The position numbers and the translations under genes were made by a program. Of a DNA stretch of 64,000 nt, positions 27,909 to 36,442 are shown piece by piece. The notes beneath the pieces are model-generated. The model made no database searches. It was not told where the DNA came from and saw only the letters and a program-made list of their open reading frames with translations. The DNA comes from CADEED01 sp036677145 (GTDB lineage: Bacteria > Pseudomonadota > Gammaproteobacteria > Steroidobacterales > Steroidobacteraceae): the NCBI GenBank assembly GCA_036677145.1, contig JAKFFF010000109.1, forward strand, positions 1 to 64,000. Reading direction: 5' to 3'. Numbering within the stretch: the first letter of the stretch is position 1; every line of letters starts with the position of its first letter.

Positions 27909-28327
27909 GGGCGTCGCGCCACCTGCTCGCGGCCCTGTGCCGGGAGCTGCAGCCACGCCGACCGCACTTCGTTCAGCAGCCGCGCGACTTCGTCTAACCA
28001 CTCGGGCTTGTTCGAAGCGCTCGCCTGCATGAGGCGTGTGCACATGTATTCATACAACGCGTCGAGGTTGGTCGACACGGTGCCGCCGGCCTTGAAGTTG
28101 AGGCTGTTGCGCAGCTCGTCGATGATCGCGACGGCGCGATGCAGGAGCTGCGCCTTCTCGGGACCGCCGCTGTTGTGGCTCATCAGCCCGCGCGCCGTTG
28201 CGATACGCTCGAGCGCCCCGTCCATCAGCATGACGATGAGGCGATGCGGATCGGCCGCGTCCACGCCCGAATGCACGGAGGCGCTGCGATAGGCGGCCAG
28301 CTTGGCGGAATTCTGCGGATAGGCCAT
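27905..28327 (-). CDS. fliS: Flagellin export chaperone FliS
   Basis: Cytoplasmic chaperone that binds the C-terminus of flagellin. The 140-residue product has the typical start AKLAAYRSASV and HRLIVMLMDGALERIATARGLM, then LHRAVAIIDELRNSLNFKAGGTVSTNLDALYEYMCTRLMQAS, all FliS signatures. A long helical bundle is expected. It lies about 70 bp after fliD; that gap holds a short hairpin (GCGGAC/GTCCGC) without a T run. Length is normal. Confidence 0.96.
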   Translation of the reverse strand: MAYPQNSAKLAAYRSASVHSGVDAADPHRLIVMLMDGALERIATARGLMSHNSGGPEKAQLLHRAVAIIDELRNSLNFKAGGTVSTNLDALYEYMCTRLMQASASNKPEWLDEVARLLNEVRSAWLQLPAQGREQVARRP

Positions 28328-28396
28328 CGTGATGCTCCAAACTACTCACGGAGCTTAACGGCCTGTCCGGCGCGGACTTGAGTGTCCGCCCGGCGG

Positions 28397-29779
28397 CTAG
28401 GAACCGATCTTGCCGATGCGGTCGAGCTGCTGCGACAGGAACGAGGACTGGCTCTGCAGGTTCGAGAGCAGGCTGTCGAGGGCGTTGAACTGCTTGTTGT
28501 AGCGCCGCTGCACTTCGGCCATGCGCACCTCGAGATCGCTCTGCTGCTTCTGCAGCGCGACGCTCTTGGCGTTGAGCGCCTTGGTGCGCGCGTCCATCTG
28601 CGCATCGACGGCAAGATGCTGATCGAGAGAGGTGGCGAGCCGCGCGGCCACGCCGCCCGCGCCGCCAAACAGCCGCGAGATGCCGTCGTAATCGGCCGCC
28701 AGCGCCGCGTCGAGTTTGGCGGCGTCGAGGCTCAGTGTTCCGTCCTTCTGGGTGGTGACACCCACGCTCGCCAGCGACTGGTAGTTCCCCGTGAGCCCGC
28801 TCACCGCGTTGGTGAGCTTGGAACGCAGGTCGCTTTCGATGCCGCGCAGCATGGCGTCGCCGATCAGCGGACCGGCCTTCTTGGTAGTCGGCTCGTAGCC
28901 GCGCAGCGCGGCAATCTGCTTCGCGAGACCGTTGTAGGCTTCGACGAAATTCCGGATGCGCGTGGTCGTGCCGCGAGTGTCGTCGGCAATCGTCAGTCGG
29001 TGCGTTTCGCCCGCGTCCGCCTCGAGCAGCGTGATGGACACGCCTTCGATGGCATCGTTGAACGAGTTGGTGGCGCTGCGATACTCGAAGCCGGCGATGT
29101 AGACGAGCGCGTCCTGCGCGGGCCGCTGCTGGGTGTAGTTGGCGGTCGCGGACGCGTTGTACGCCAGGCTCGAAAGCCCGCCGTCACCGCCCTCCTGCGA
29201 AACGACCAGCGCGTTGGCCGCGCCGGCCTGCTGCGCGGACAACACCAGGTGTGCGCCGTCCGCCGCGTTGACGATGGTGGCGCGCACCACGCCGTCGTTT
29301 TCCGGGGCCTGGTTGATCGCGTCGCGAATCTGCGCGAGCGTGTTGTGAGTCGAGTCGATGCTCACCGAAAATGTCTTGGCGCCCGATGACACGGTGAGTG
29401 TGCCCGTGCCCACGACCTGGCTCGCGCCGCCGGCGAACGCATTCGAAGTGAGCTGATGCGCGGTGGCCAGGTTTTCGACCTGGACATCGTAGGTTCCAGC
29501 GACCGCCGCGGTGGTGGCGCTCGCCGTGAAGACTTCCGGACTGGAGGGCGTGGCGGAACGCGCCGCGAAAGCCTCCGTGGTCTTGAGCGAAGTCAGTGAA
29601 TCATTGAATGCACCCATCGCGCCCTTGAGGCTTGCGATGGCGGAAATCGTGGTGACCGCGGTGGTTTGCGCGCGGGTGATCTGGTTCTGCCGCGGAGCTT
29701 TCTCCGCCGCGACCAGCTTGGCGACCAGGCTCGCGACTTCGAGTCCCGATCCGATGCCTTGTGATGTCAGTCCTGCCAT
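28397..29779 (-). CDS. fliD: Flagellar filament cap protein FliD (HAP2)
   Basis: Forms the cap under which flagellin folds at the filament tip. The 460-residue product has the conserved N-terminal start GLTSQGIGSGLEVASLVAKLV, a hook-associated/flagellin IN-type middle (AHQLTSNAFAGG, then TFSVSIDSTHNTLAQIRDAINQ) and the C-terminal coiled coil (DARTKALNAKSVALQKQQSDLEVRMAEVQRRYNKQFNALDSLLSNL). Length is normal. It follows flaG by about 12 bp and precedes fliS. Confidence 0.96.
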   Translation of the reverse strand: MAGLTSQGIGSGLEVASLVAKLVAAEKAPRQNQITRAQTTAVTTISAIASLKGAMGAFNDSLTSLKTTEAFAARSATPSSPEVFTASATTAAVAGTYDVQVENLATAHQLTSNAFAGGASQVVGTGTLTVSSGAKTFSVSIDSTHNTLAQIRDAINQAPENDGVVRATIVNAADGAHLVLSAQQAGAANALVVSQEGGDGGLSSLAYNASATANYTQQRPAQDALVYIAGFEYRSATNSFNDAIEGVSITLLEADAGETHRLTIADDTRGTTTRIRNFVEAYNGLAKQIAALRGYEPTTKKAGPLIGDAMLRGIESDLRSKLTNAVSGLTGNYQSLASVGVTTQKDGTLSLDAAKLDAALAADYDGISRLFGGAGGVAARLATSLDQHLAVDAQMDARTKALNAKSVALQKQQSDLEVRMAEVQRRYNKQFNALDSLLSNLQSQSSFLSQQLDRIGKIGS

Positions 29780-29791
29780 GGCGGAATCCTG

Positions 29792-30145
29792 CTATGCCTT
29801 TTCGTCGAGCATCGCGCTCAACTGATCTTCGATGCGCTGTGCGATGCGCACCGCTTCCTCACCCGGCACCTGCCGGATGACCTCGCCCGTTTCCGCATCG
29901 CAGATCGTCACGATCATTTCGCCGGAGGCCTGGTCGACGCGGAATTGCAGCGAGCGATTGATGCTACGCAGGTAAGAATCGATCTGTCGCGTGACAGATT
30001 CGATTTTGGGAATCTCGACGGGTGGCGCGGCAGGCTTTTGCCGCGGAATTTCCGCCGGTGCCGGCACGGGCGCCGCAACCTGCTTCGGTTGCGAGGCACG
30101 CTGTGCGCGCACTTCGAACTCAGTCCTGGCTTCACCGATTTTCAT
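29792..30145 (-). CDS. flaG: FlaG family protein
   Basis: Small FlaG protein that in other species affects filament length. The 117-residue product has a proline-rich N-terminal half (about 15-45) and a FlaG domain (RSINRSLQFRVDQASGEMIVTICDAETGEVIRQVPGEEAVRIAQRI). It lies between fliC and fliD, the usual place, with GAGGG before the ATG. Its exact role is not defined in most bacteria. Confidence 0.92.
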   Translation of the reverse strand: MKIGEARTEFEVRAQRASQPKQVAAPVPAPAEIPRQKPAAPPVEIPKIESVTRQIDSYLRSINRSLQFRVDQASGEMIVTICDAETGEVIRQVPGEEAVRIAQRIEDQLSAMLDEKA

Positions 30146-30188
30146 GGGTCAGCCCTCGTTCTTCACCGCGCGCCGAAAGGCCAGGCGC

Positions 30189-30208
30189 CGCGAGTCTTGC
30201 GACTCGCG
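30189..30208 (-). terminator. Hairpin after fliC, possible terminator
   Basis: Perfect 8-bp stem CGCGAGTC/GACTCGCG with a 4-base loop, about 50 bp after the fliC stop and before flaG. No T run follows on the minus strand, so it may serve for RNA stability or partial termination. Confidence 0.4.
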
Positions 30209-30256
30209 ACGCCCGGCTGTCTAGCGCGGTTGAAACGACCGCTCAGAAGTCACCCG

Positions 30257-32107
30257 TTACCGAAGCAACGAGAGGACGTTCTGCGGGATCGCATTCGCCT
30301 GGGCGAGAATCGCCGTGCCGGCCTGCTGCAGGATCTGCGCGCGGGTCAGCAATGCGGTTTCCGCGGCGAAGTCCGCATCCAGGATGCGGCTGCGCGCGGC
30401 GCTCAGGTTCTCGGCAGTCGTCGTCAGGTTGGCAACCGTCGAGGAGAAGCGGTTCTGCACCGCACCGAGGTCGGCGCGCATGCTGGTCACCTGCGAGAGT
30501 GCACCGTCGAGCACGGCAATCGCCGCGTTCGCACCTTCCACGGTCGAGATGTTCACCGTGTCGAGACGCGTCAGCGTGGCCGCTGCCGTGTCGAGACCAC
30601 CGGCGGCCAGATCCGTGCCGCCCAGGGTGAAGTTCGCGGCCGAGCTCAGCGTCAGCGTGCCACGCGTGGTGGTGCCGGCGTCGTAGTCACCGTCGGTACC
30701 GCCGCCCGAGAGCGCGCTTTCCGTGATGGCCGAAGTCGTGCCACCGTGGGTGATGCCCGCATCGTCGAAGTAATCAGCAACGGCGCCGTTGGCACCCAGC
30801 CGGTCGTTCACGAGGAGGATCGCGTTCGTGCCCGTGGCCACCAGCGAGGTGTTGCCGAGCGCGTACTGCCCTTCGATCGCCTGGCGCAGTGCCGTGCCAG
30901 TCGCCGCCGCGTTGGCGCCGTCGGCCACGACAACAGCGACGTTGCCCGAGGTGACGTTGGCAGCCGCGGTGACGAATTCATACGTCAGACCGTCGAGCTC
31001 GATGGTGTCGCCAGCCGACAGCGAAGCCGCCGTGCCGCCGTCCGCATCGAACGCGCCGGCAACCGTGAGGGTGAACGTGTCGTGGCCAGTCGGCACCGCC
31101 GTATCGGTCACGTTGAGGCCCGTGGCGTTGTAGATGGCAGTGGCGCCATCGCCGTCGCCCGAACTGGAGGTCAGCGAAATGTTGCGGCCGTCAGCAGCCG
31201 TCAACGTCAGGCGACCCGTGCTGGCATCGGCCACCGCGGTGACGCCCGTCTGGTTAGTCACGGCGTTGATGGCCGTGGCGGCACTGCGACCCTGCGTCAC
31301 AGCGCTCGCGTTGCCGGCGACCGAACCGATCGCGACACCGTTGATCACGAGTTCGCCGTTCGCGAGACCGCTGCGAGCGACCGGACCCACGGCGCCCTGC
31401 ACCGAGTTCGTCGCCGTCGCGGTCACACCGGTCTGGCTGGTCTTCGAGTTGATGGCCGTGGCTTTCGCCGTGGCGCTGTCGGCGGTGACGCCGGCGGCGC
31501 TGGTGGCGGCCGAGACGCCGACTTCCACACCGTTGACCGTGAAGCTGTTGCCGTCAAACGCGGCACTCGACACGGCGCTGCTGGTCGCCTGGTAGGCACC
31601 CAACAGGTTCGTGGTCGCGCCCGTGATACCAAACGAGATCGTCTGGTTCGCGTTGGCACCGACCTGGAACTGCGCCGAAGAGAACGTGCCGTCGAGAATG
31701 TTCTGGCCGTTGAACTGCGTGGCCAGACCGTTGCGCTGAATTTCGGCGAGCAGCTGAGCGGATTCGGCGTTGAGCGCCGCGCGGTCAGAGGCCGAGTTCG
31801 TGCTGTTGGCGGACTGGATCGCCAGTTCGCGAATACGCTGCAGCGCGTTGCCGGTTTCGCCGAGCGCGCCTTCAGCGGTCTGCGCGAGGGAGATACCGTC
31901 ATTCGCGTTGCGGACAGCCTGGTTCAGACCACGGATCTGCGTGGTGAAACGCTCCGAGATCGCGAGACCGGCGGCGTCGTCCTTCGCGCTGTTGATGCGC
32001 AGGCCCGAGGAGAGACGCTGCAAGGCCGTCGCCAACTGGCCCTGTGATGTCGTGAGGTTGCGCTGAGCATTCAGCGACGCCACGTTCGTGTTGATGACTT
32101 GAGGCAT
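30257..32107 (-). CDS. fliC: Flagellin FliC
   Basis: Filament subunit, 616 residues, the only flagellin in the window. Conserved D0/D1 ends are intact: INTNVASLNAQRNLTTSQGQ and LSSGLRINSAKDDAAGLAI at the N-terminus, and LSAARSRILDADFAAETALL... QANAIPQNVLSLLR at the C-terminus. The middle (about 170-520) is long: flagellin-IN-like repeats (SKTSQTGVTA, NAVTNQTGVTAVADASTGRLTLTAADGRNI) plus a further Gly/Thr/Ala-rich inserted domain. Most flagellins of relatives are nearer 300-500 residues. AGGAG lies before the ATG and a sigma-28 promoter upstream. It is exported by the type III gate with FliS. Confidence 0.97.
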   Translation of the reverse strand: MPQVINTNVASLNAQRNLTTSQGQLATALQRLSSGLRINSAKDDAAGLAISERFTTQIRGLNQAVRNANDGISLAQTAEGALGETGNALQRIRELAIQSANSTNSASDRAALNAESAQLLAEIQRNGLATQFNGQNILDGTFSSAQFQVGANANQTISFGITGATTNLLGAYQATSSAVSSAAFDGNSFTVNGVEVGVSAATSAAGVTADSATAKATAINSKTSQTGVTATATNSVQGAVGPVARSGLANGELVINGVAIGSVAGNASAVTQGRSAATAINAVTNQTGVTAVADASTGRLTLTAADGRNISLTSSSGDGDGATAIYNATGLNVTDTAVPTGHDTFTLTVAGAFDADGGTAASLSAGDTIELDGLTYEFVTAAANVTSGNVAVVVADGANAAATGTALRQAIEGQYALGNTSLVATGTNAILLVNDRLGANGAVADYFDDAGITHGGTTSAITESALSGGGTDGDYDAGTTTRGTLTLSSAANFTLGGTDLAAGGLDTAAATLTRLDTVNISTVEGANAAIAVLDGALSQVTSMRADLGAVQNRFSSTVANLTTTAENLSAARSRILDADFAAETALLTRAQILQQAGTAILAQANAIPQNVLSLLR

Positions 32108-32168
32108 TGAAACGACTCCTGAAAATGGTACCGGCCAAAAATTGCCGGCGGTTACTTGGCTCAGGCCT

Positions 32169-32195
32169 GTATCGGTTCAGGAGTCGGCAACTTGA
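32169..32195 (-). promoter_or_regulatory. Sigma-28 (FliA) promoter of fliC
   Basis: Minus strand shows TCAAGTTG, 11 bases, ACCGATAC, against the FliA consensus TAAAGTTT-N11-GCCGATAA (12 of 16 positions, exact spacing). It lies about 60 bp before the fliC ATG, where the promoter is expected. Confidence 0.8.
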
Positions 32196-32270
32196 GCTAC
32201 AGGGTTCGGCCTACGTGATTTTGTGAGGCCTCTCACGGTATTTGTCGGCAGCCCTAAAGTCGCTCACAGA

Positions 32271-32347
32271 GTTGGTGCCGGGTGGGGGAACTGGGGAATC
32301 AGCCGCAGTGGTCGGCTAACTCCCCAGTTCCCCCACCCGGCACCAAC
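32271..32347. repeat. Long palindromic repeat, copy A
   Basis: Perfect 27-bp inverted repeat (32271-32297 and 32321-32347) around a 23-base centre that itself pairs (AGCCG/CGGCT). Ends read GTTGGTGCCGGGTG. It lies between the flgL stop and the fliC promoter, and may act as a terminator. Related copies occur at 44686-44780 and 57502-57599. Confidence 0.9.
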
Positions 32348-32353
32348 CTGTGC

Positions 32354-33559
32354 TTACAGGTAGTCGAAGAGGGACATCTGGGCGATGCGGGTGTACGCGG
32401 CCTGCGCCGCCTGCAAGCCGGCGTATTGCTGGTTCAGCTGACTGATCGCCTCGGCATAGTCGACGTCGCGCAGCTCGGAGAGCAACGCCTGCAGATCGAC
32501 CGCTTCCGATTCGCGGAAATCCGCCGCGATGTCGATCGCGTTCAATCGGGAGCCCACTTCCGCCCGCACGCTCACCGAGCGTTCGAGCGCCTTGTCGAGG
32601 TTCGCGATGGACGCGCCAATCTGCGCCTGGAACGCGGCATTGCTGCCGGCGATCGCGGGCGCGCCTTCGAGCGTGCGCGCGAGCTCGTCGAGCATCGCGA
32701 ACATGTCGGTGTTCTGCGCGGGTGTGATGCTGAACGTGTCGTTCGCCGCGGGTGTCCCCGTGATCGTCACGTTTATTCCGCTGAAACTGATGCTCTGCCC
32801 AGGCGTAAACCCTGCGCCGCTCGCGATAACGACCGGCGTCGGCGTGGTGTCATCGACCACCTGCCAGTCGGTCGGGCTCGTGAACTGCAGCGTGTAGTTG
32901 TCCGCGACCCAGGCCGTCGGATCGACCACGCGCCCCACGTCGATCGTGGCGGTGCCGGTGTTGCCGGCGGTGACCGTCGTGCGGAACACGCCGTTGCGCT
33001 CGGCAATACCCATGAATACGTCCGCGCCGGTATGCACGTCGGCCAGCGACTGCGTACTGCTGATGCGGATCTGGCGCGTCGTCTGATCGCCCAGGTAGTT
33101 AGCTCCGGTCGTACCCTGCGCGAACGGCCGCGTCGCGGTGGACGTTCCGGCAAACAGGAATTCGCCGTTGCCGTCATCCCGATTGGCCATCTCCATCAGC
33201 GCGGCCAGGTTCTGGCGCACTTCATTGGCGAGCATGCGGCGCTCTTCCAGCCCGAGCGTGGAATTCGCGCCCTGCAGCGCCACGTCGCGCGCGCTCTGCA
33301 AAAGCGTGGTGACGTCCGCGAGCGTTTGTTCCTCGTAACTGAGGCGGCTCTCGAGGATGTTCGAATTGCGTTCGTACTGCGAATTGTCCGCCAGCGTGCG
33401 GTCCAGGCCCACGGCGCGCACGGCGCCGATCGGGTCTTCGGCCGCCGTCGTGAATCGCCGGCCGGTCGTGATCTGCTGCTGCGTCTTCGCCATCTTGGCC
33501 TGATGATCGAGGATCGCGTCGATGCTGGTGCGGTGCATGCCCGCGGTGGACAGGCGCAT
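32354..33559 (-). CDS. flgL: Flagellar hook-filament junction protein FlgL (HAP3)
   Basis: Junction protein between hook and filament. The 401-residue product has a flagellin-like N-terminal coil (HRTSIDAILDHQAKMAKTQQQITTGRRF) and C-terminal coil (RAEVGSRLNAIDIAADFRESEAVDLQALLSELRDVDYAEAISQLNQQYAGLQAAQAAYTRIAQMSLFDYL). A variable middle carries beta-rich domain (150-290). It lies 3 bp after flgK, in the usual flgKL order, and is the last gene of the flgB-L operon. Confidence 0.96.
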   Translation of the reverse strand: MRLSTAGMHRTSIDAILDHQAKMAKTQQQITTGRRFTTAAEDPIGAVRAVGLDRTLADNSQYERNSNILESRLSYEEQTLADVTTLLQSARDVALQGANSTLGLEERRMLANEVRQNLAALMEMANRDDGNGEFLFAGTSTATRPFAQGTTGANYLGDQTTRQIRISSTQSLADVHTGADVFMGIAERNGVFRTTVTAGNTGTATIDVGRVVDPTAWVADNYTLQFTSPTDWQVVDDTTPTPVVIASGAGFTPGQSISFSGINVTITGTPAANDTFSITPAQNTDMFAMLDELARTLEGAPAIAGSNAAFQAQIGASIANLDKALERSVSVRAEVGSRLNAIDIAADFRESEAVDLQALLSELRDVDYAEAISQLNQQYAGLQAAQAAYTRIAQMSLFDYL

Positions 33560-33562
33560 GGG

Positions 33563-35449
33563 CTATCTCCGCACCGCGTTGATGAGCGTGTCGAACAGCT
33601 GGCCGGACACCGCAATGATCTGCGCCGCGGCCGCGTAAGCCTGCTGGAAGCGCAGCATGTTGGCCGCTTCCTCGTCGAGATTCACACCGGAGATCGCATC
33701 GCGCGTAGCCAGGTCGCTGGCGTTGACCACCGCTTCCGCGTCGCGGCTCATCTGCGCGGCGCGTGTCTGCAGTCCGAGATTGCCGGTCATGCGCTCGACC
33801 GCGGCATTCACCGACACGGTGCCGCCTTCGATGACCCCGGCGCGCATCGCATCGGCGAGCGCGAATGCATTGCGGTTGTCGCCCACCGCGCCGGCGTTGC
33901 TGCGCACGGTGAAGGTGTCGCCGGCGGCAGGCGCTCCGCTGATCTGCACGCGCCAGCCGTTGAAATCGATGTTGCCGCCCGGCGCGTAGGTCTGGGCGGC
34001 TCCGCCGTTGATCGAATATTGCGTCGCCGAGGTGAACACGATGTCCACCGGCGTCGTGAGAGTTCCGCTTACCGTCAGCACTTCGCCCGATGTGATGGTC
34101 GCATTGCCGGTGTTGCCGCTCGCCGCAGCCGCGCGAATCGGCGCCGCCGCCGCGATGCGCGCCGGGTCGGTGATGGCCACCGAGAATCCCGCCATCGCCT
34201 CGCGCGTCGGATGAATGACGAACTGATCGCCCGAGGCCGAACCCGCGCCGACGACGATCGACAGTCCGTCGGCAAGGATTGGATCGAGTGCCGTGCCGGC
34301 GCCCGTGAAGGCAACCGATGCGCCCGTGTCCTGCCGGCGCAGTTCATAGCCGGTGCCGATATTGGTGAGCACGTAATCGTGGGTCGTCAGCGCGCCGAGA
34401 TCCACGCGCGTGGCGGTGGCGGTCGCGTCGGTCGGATTGCTGGTCGCACTGACCACACCCACGCCGCCGGTATTGAAGAAATTGCCGCCGAGCGCGCCCG
34501 TGAGGTCCATGCCCTCGCGATGCTGTGAATTGACCTGGTTCGCCACGGCGAGCGTGATGCGTCCGAGCTCGTTGCGCGCCGGATCCAGCATCTCGCGGCG
34601 CCAGTCGAGCAGACCGCCGAGTGTGCCGCCCGAAACACTGCGCGAAATGTCGACGGTGCCGGACGGCGTCTGCAGCGCGAGCTGCACGCGTTCCGGGTCG
34701 AGTGGATTGGCGACCGTCGTGATCTGCGAGGCCGTCGTGCCGAGCACCAGCGGCTGGCCGGTGCCGATGAATACGTTGAGCGTGGATTCGCCTTCGGCGA
34801 CCACGGTGACACCGACCTTGCCCGACAGCTGGTCGATCAGTGCATCGCGCTGGTCGAGCAGGTCGTTCGGCGCCTGGCCGGTCTGCTGGATGGCGACGGC
34901 AATGTCGCCATTGAGCCGCGCGACACCGCGCGCGAGCCCGGAAATCTCGCTCGCCTCGCCCACCAGTCGTGTATCGACGCTGGACGACATTTCGCGCAGG
35001 CGCGCGTCGTAGCTGCGCAGGCGTTCGGTCAGCGCATTGCCCTGTGCGAGCAGCACCTGGCGCGCCGAGATGGAGCTCGGCGTGCTCGAAACTTCATTGA
35101 TCGCGTTCGTGAAACCCTGCAGGGATGTGGACAACCCATTTGTGGTGTCACCCAGCAGGTTGTCGAGCCGTTCCGCCTGCGAGGCGTAGGCATCCATGCG
35201 CGCCAGCGTGCCACTCGAAGTGCGCGCCTGCTGCGAAACGAACTGGTCGTAGATGCGGCGCACGGACGTCGCATTGACGCCGCTGCCGATCCAGTTCGTA
35301 CCGTACGCCTGCGGCGTACGCGTCGCGAAGTCGACTCGCTGACGGGTGTAACCCGGCGTCGAGACGTTCGCTATGTTGTGGGCCGTCGTGTCCAGCGCGC
35401 GCTGCAACGCACGCAAACTGGAGAGGCCTGTTCCCATCATGTCAGCCAT
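33563..35449 (-). CDS. flgK: Flagellar hook-filament junction protein FlgK (HAP1)
   Basis: First hook-associated protein, joined to the hook before FlgL. The 628-residue product has the rod/hook signature ALQRALDTTAHNIANVSTPGYTRQRVDF at the N-terminus and the flagellar basal-body C-terminal motif (GVNLDEEAANMLRFQQAYAAAAQIIAVSGQLFDTLINAV). Length is typical for FlgK of this group. It overlaps flgJ by 8 bp. Confidence 0.97.
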   Translation of the reverse strand: MADMMGTGLSSLRALQRALDTTAHNIANVSTPGYTRQRVDFATRTPQAYGTNWIGSGVNATSVRRIYDQFVSQQARTSSGTLARMDAYASQAERLDNLLGDTTNGLSTSLQGFTNAINEVSSTPSSISARQVLLAQGNALTERLRSYDARLREMSSSVDTRLVGEASEISGLARGVARLNGDIAVAIQQTGQAPNDLLDQRDALIDQLSGKVGVTVVAEGESTLNVFIGTGQPLVLGTTASQITTVANPLDPERVQLALQTPSGTVDISRSVSGGTLGGLLDWRREMLDPARNELGRITLAVANQVNSQHREGMDLTGALGGNFFNTGGVGVVSATSNPTDATATATRVDLGALTTHDYVLTNIGTGYELRRQDTGASVAFTGAGTALDPILADGLSIVVGAGSASGDQFVIHPTREAMAGFSVAITDPARIAAAAPIRAAAASGNTGNATITSGEVLTVSGTLTTPVDIVFTSATQYSINGGAAQTYAPGGNIDFNGWRVQISGAPAAGDTFTVRSNAGAVGDNRNAFALADAMRAGVIEGGTVSVNAAVERMTGNLGLQTRAAQMSRDAEAVVNASDLATRDAISGVNLDEEAANMLRFQQAYAAAAQIIAVSGQLFDTLINAVRR

Positions 35450-36440
35450 TGGTCATCGGCTCCTGCGTCGGTATCGGCGCGTCGGCGACCGACTTGAACT
35501 GATTCACATCGCGCGGCAACCGCGCGTCATTAATGAGAGGCGGCAACCGCGCGTCATTAATGAGAGGCGGCAACCGCGCGTCATTAATGTGCGGCGGCAA
35601 ACGCGCGGCCACCGCGACCAGCTTGTTCGCGTACTCAGGGTCCGTGGCGTAGCCGCCCTTCTGCAGCGCGGTCGCGAAGGCGCGCACGTCACTGCCGGTG
35701 TTGAGCGCGGCCGTGTAGCGCGGGTTGTCGCGCAGCACGCGGACATAATCCGCGACACTTTCCGCGGAAGAACCATACGCGCGGAACCGTGCGTCCTCGC
35801 GGCCCGCGACGCCTGCGACATATTCCTGGGTCTGCGCCGTGACACTCGCGCCACGCCATGAACCACCGGCCTTGATGCCGAACAGGTTGTGGCTCGCGCC
35901 CGACGCATCCGCCGGCTGCGATGTGCCCCACCCGGTTTCCAACGCCGCCTGGGCCACGATGCCGCGCGGGTCGACTCCGAGCTCGCGCGCGGCGGCCTCG
36001 GCGTGCGGCAGAATTTCGTCGATGAACTTCGCGCGCTGCGCGTCGGTGATACTGGCGCCCGGCGCCGAACTACCGGGATTCGTGGGATCGGTCCCGGACG
36101 CCGCTCCGCTGCTCAACTGGCGGATCAGCATGTCCGCGAGTCCGAGTCCCTTGCCCTGCGACAACTGCACGGCGAGCTGGTCGTCCATCATGTCCTGGTA
36201 CATGTCGACCTGGTCGCTGCCGAACATCGGATCGCCGAAACTCGCGCTGCGCATGCTCTCGAGCATCATCTTCGTGAACAGACTCTCGAACTGGCGCGCG
36301 ACTTCGCGCAAGGCCGCCGGATCGTTCGTGCCGGCACTGCGGCGCAGCGCGGCGAATTGCTTGAAATCGTTCGCATCCGCCGGACGCGCCTTGCTTTCGC
36401 GCGGCGCGTGCAGGGAAGTATTGTCGACACGCAAGGTCAT
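35442..36440 (-). CDS. flgJ: Flagellar rod cap/peptidoglycan hydrolase FlgJ
   Basis: Bifunctional rod scaffold and cell-wall hydrolase that lets the rod cross the peptidoglycan. The 332-residue product has an N-terminal rod-binding domain (AALREVARQFESLFTKMMLESMRSASF, about 40-130) and a C-terminal glucosaminidase domain (about 135-290: FIDEILPHAEAAARELGVDPRGIVAQAALETGWGTS, then NLFGIK and AYGSSAESVADYVRVLRDNPRY). The tail carries a 9-residue repeat (NDARLPPLI and relatives) coded by a 27-bp tandem DNA repeat, which is unusual for this family. Otherwise length and motifs are normal. Confidence 0.96.
   Translation of the reverse strand: MTLRVDNTSLHAPRESKARPADANDFKQFAALRRSAGTNDPAALREVARQFESLFTKMMLESMRSASFGDPMFGSDQVDMYQDMMDDQLAVQLSQGKGLGLADMLIRQLSSGAASGTDPTNPGSSAPGASITDAQRAKFIDEILPHAEAAARELGVDPRGIVAQAALETGWGTSQPADASGASHNLFGIKAGGSWRGASVTAQTQEYVAGVAGREDARFRAYGSSAESVADYVRVLRDNPRYTAALNTGSDVRAFATALQKGGYATDPEYANKLVAVAARLPPHINDARLPPLINDARLPPLINDARLPRDVNQFKSVADAPIPTQEPMTNG
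35514..35594. repeat. 27-bp tandem repeat in flgJ
   Basis: Three consecutive copies of a 27-bp unit (35514, 35541, 35568) plus a partial fourth, in frame, adding a 9-residue repeat (NDARLPPLI) near the FlgJ C-terminus. Two copies are identical; the third differs at the end. Slippage-prone and likely variable in number among strains. Confidence 0.93.
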
Positions 36441-36442
36441 GA

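Noticed and set aside
29945..32047. 700-codon plus-strand open frame opposite flagellin
   Set aside because: Complement of fliC; Arg/Val/Gly-rich without signature, whereas fliC has conserved ends.
32282..34528. 748-codon plus-strand open frame starting inside palindrome A
   Set aside because: Antisense to flgL and flgK; starts in the repeat; no domain seen.
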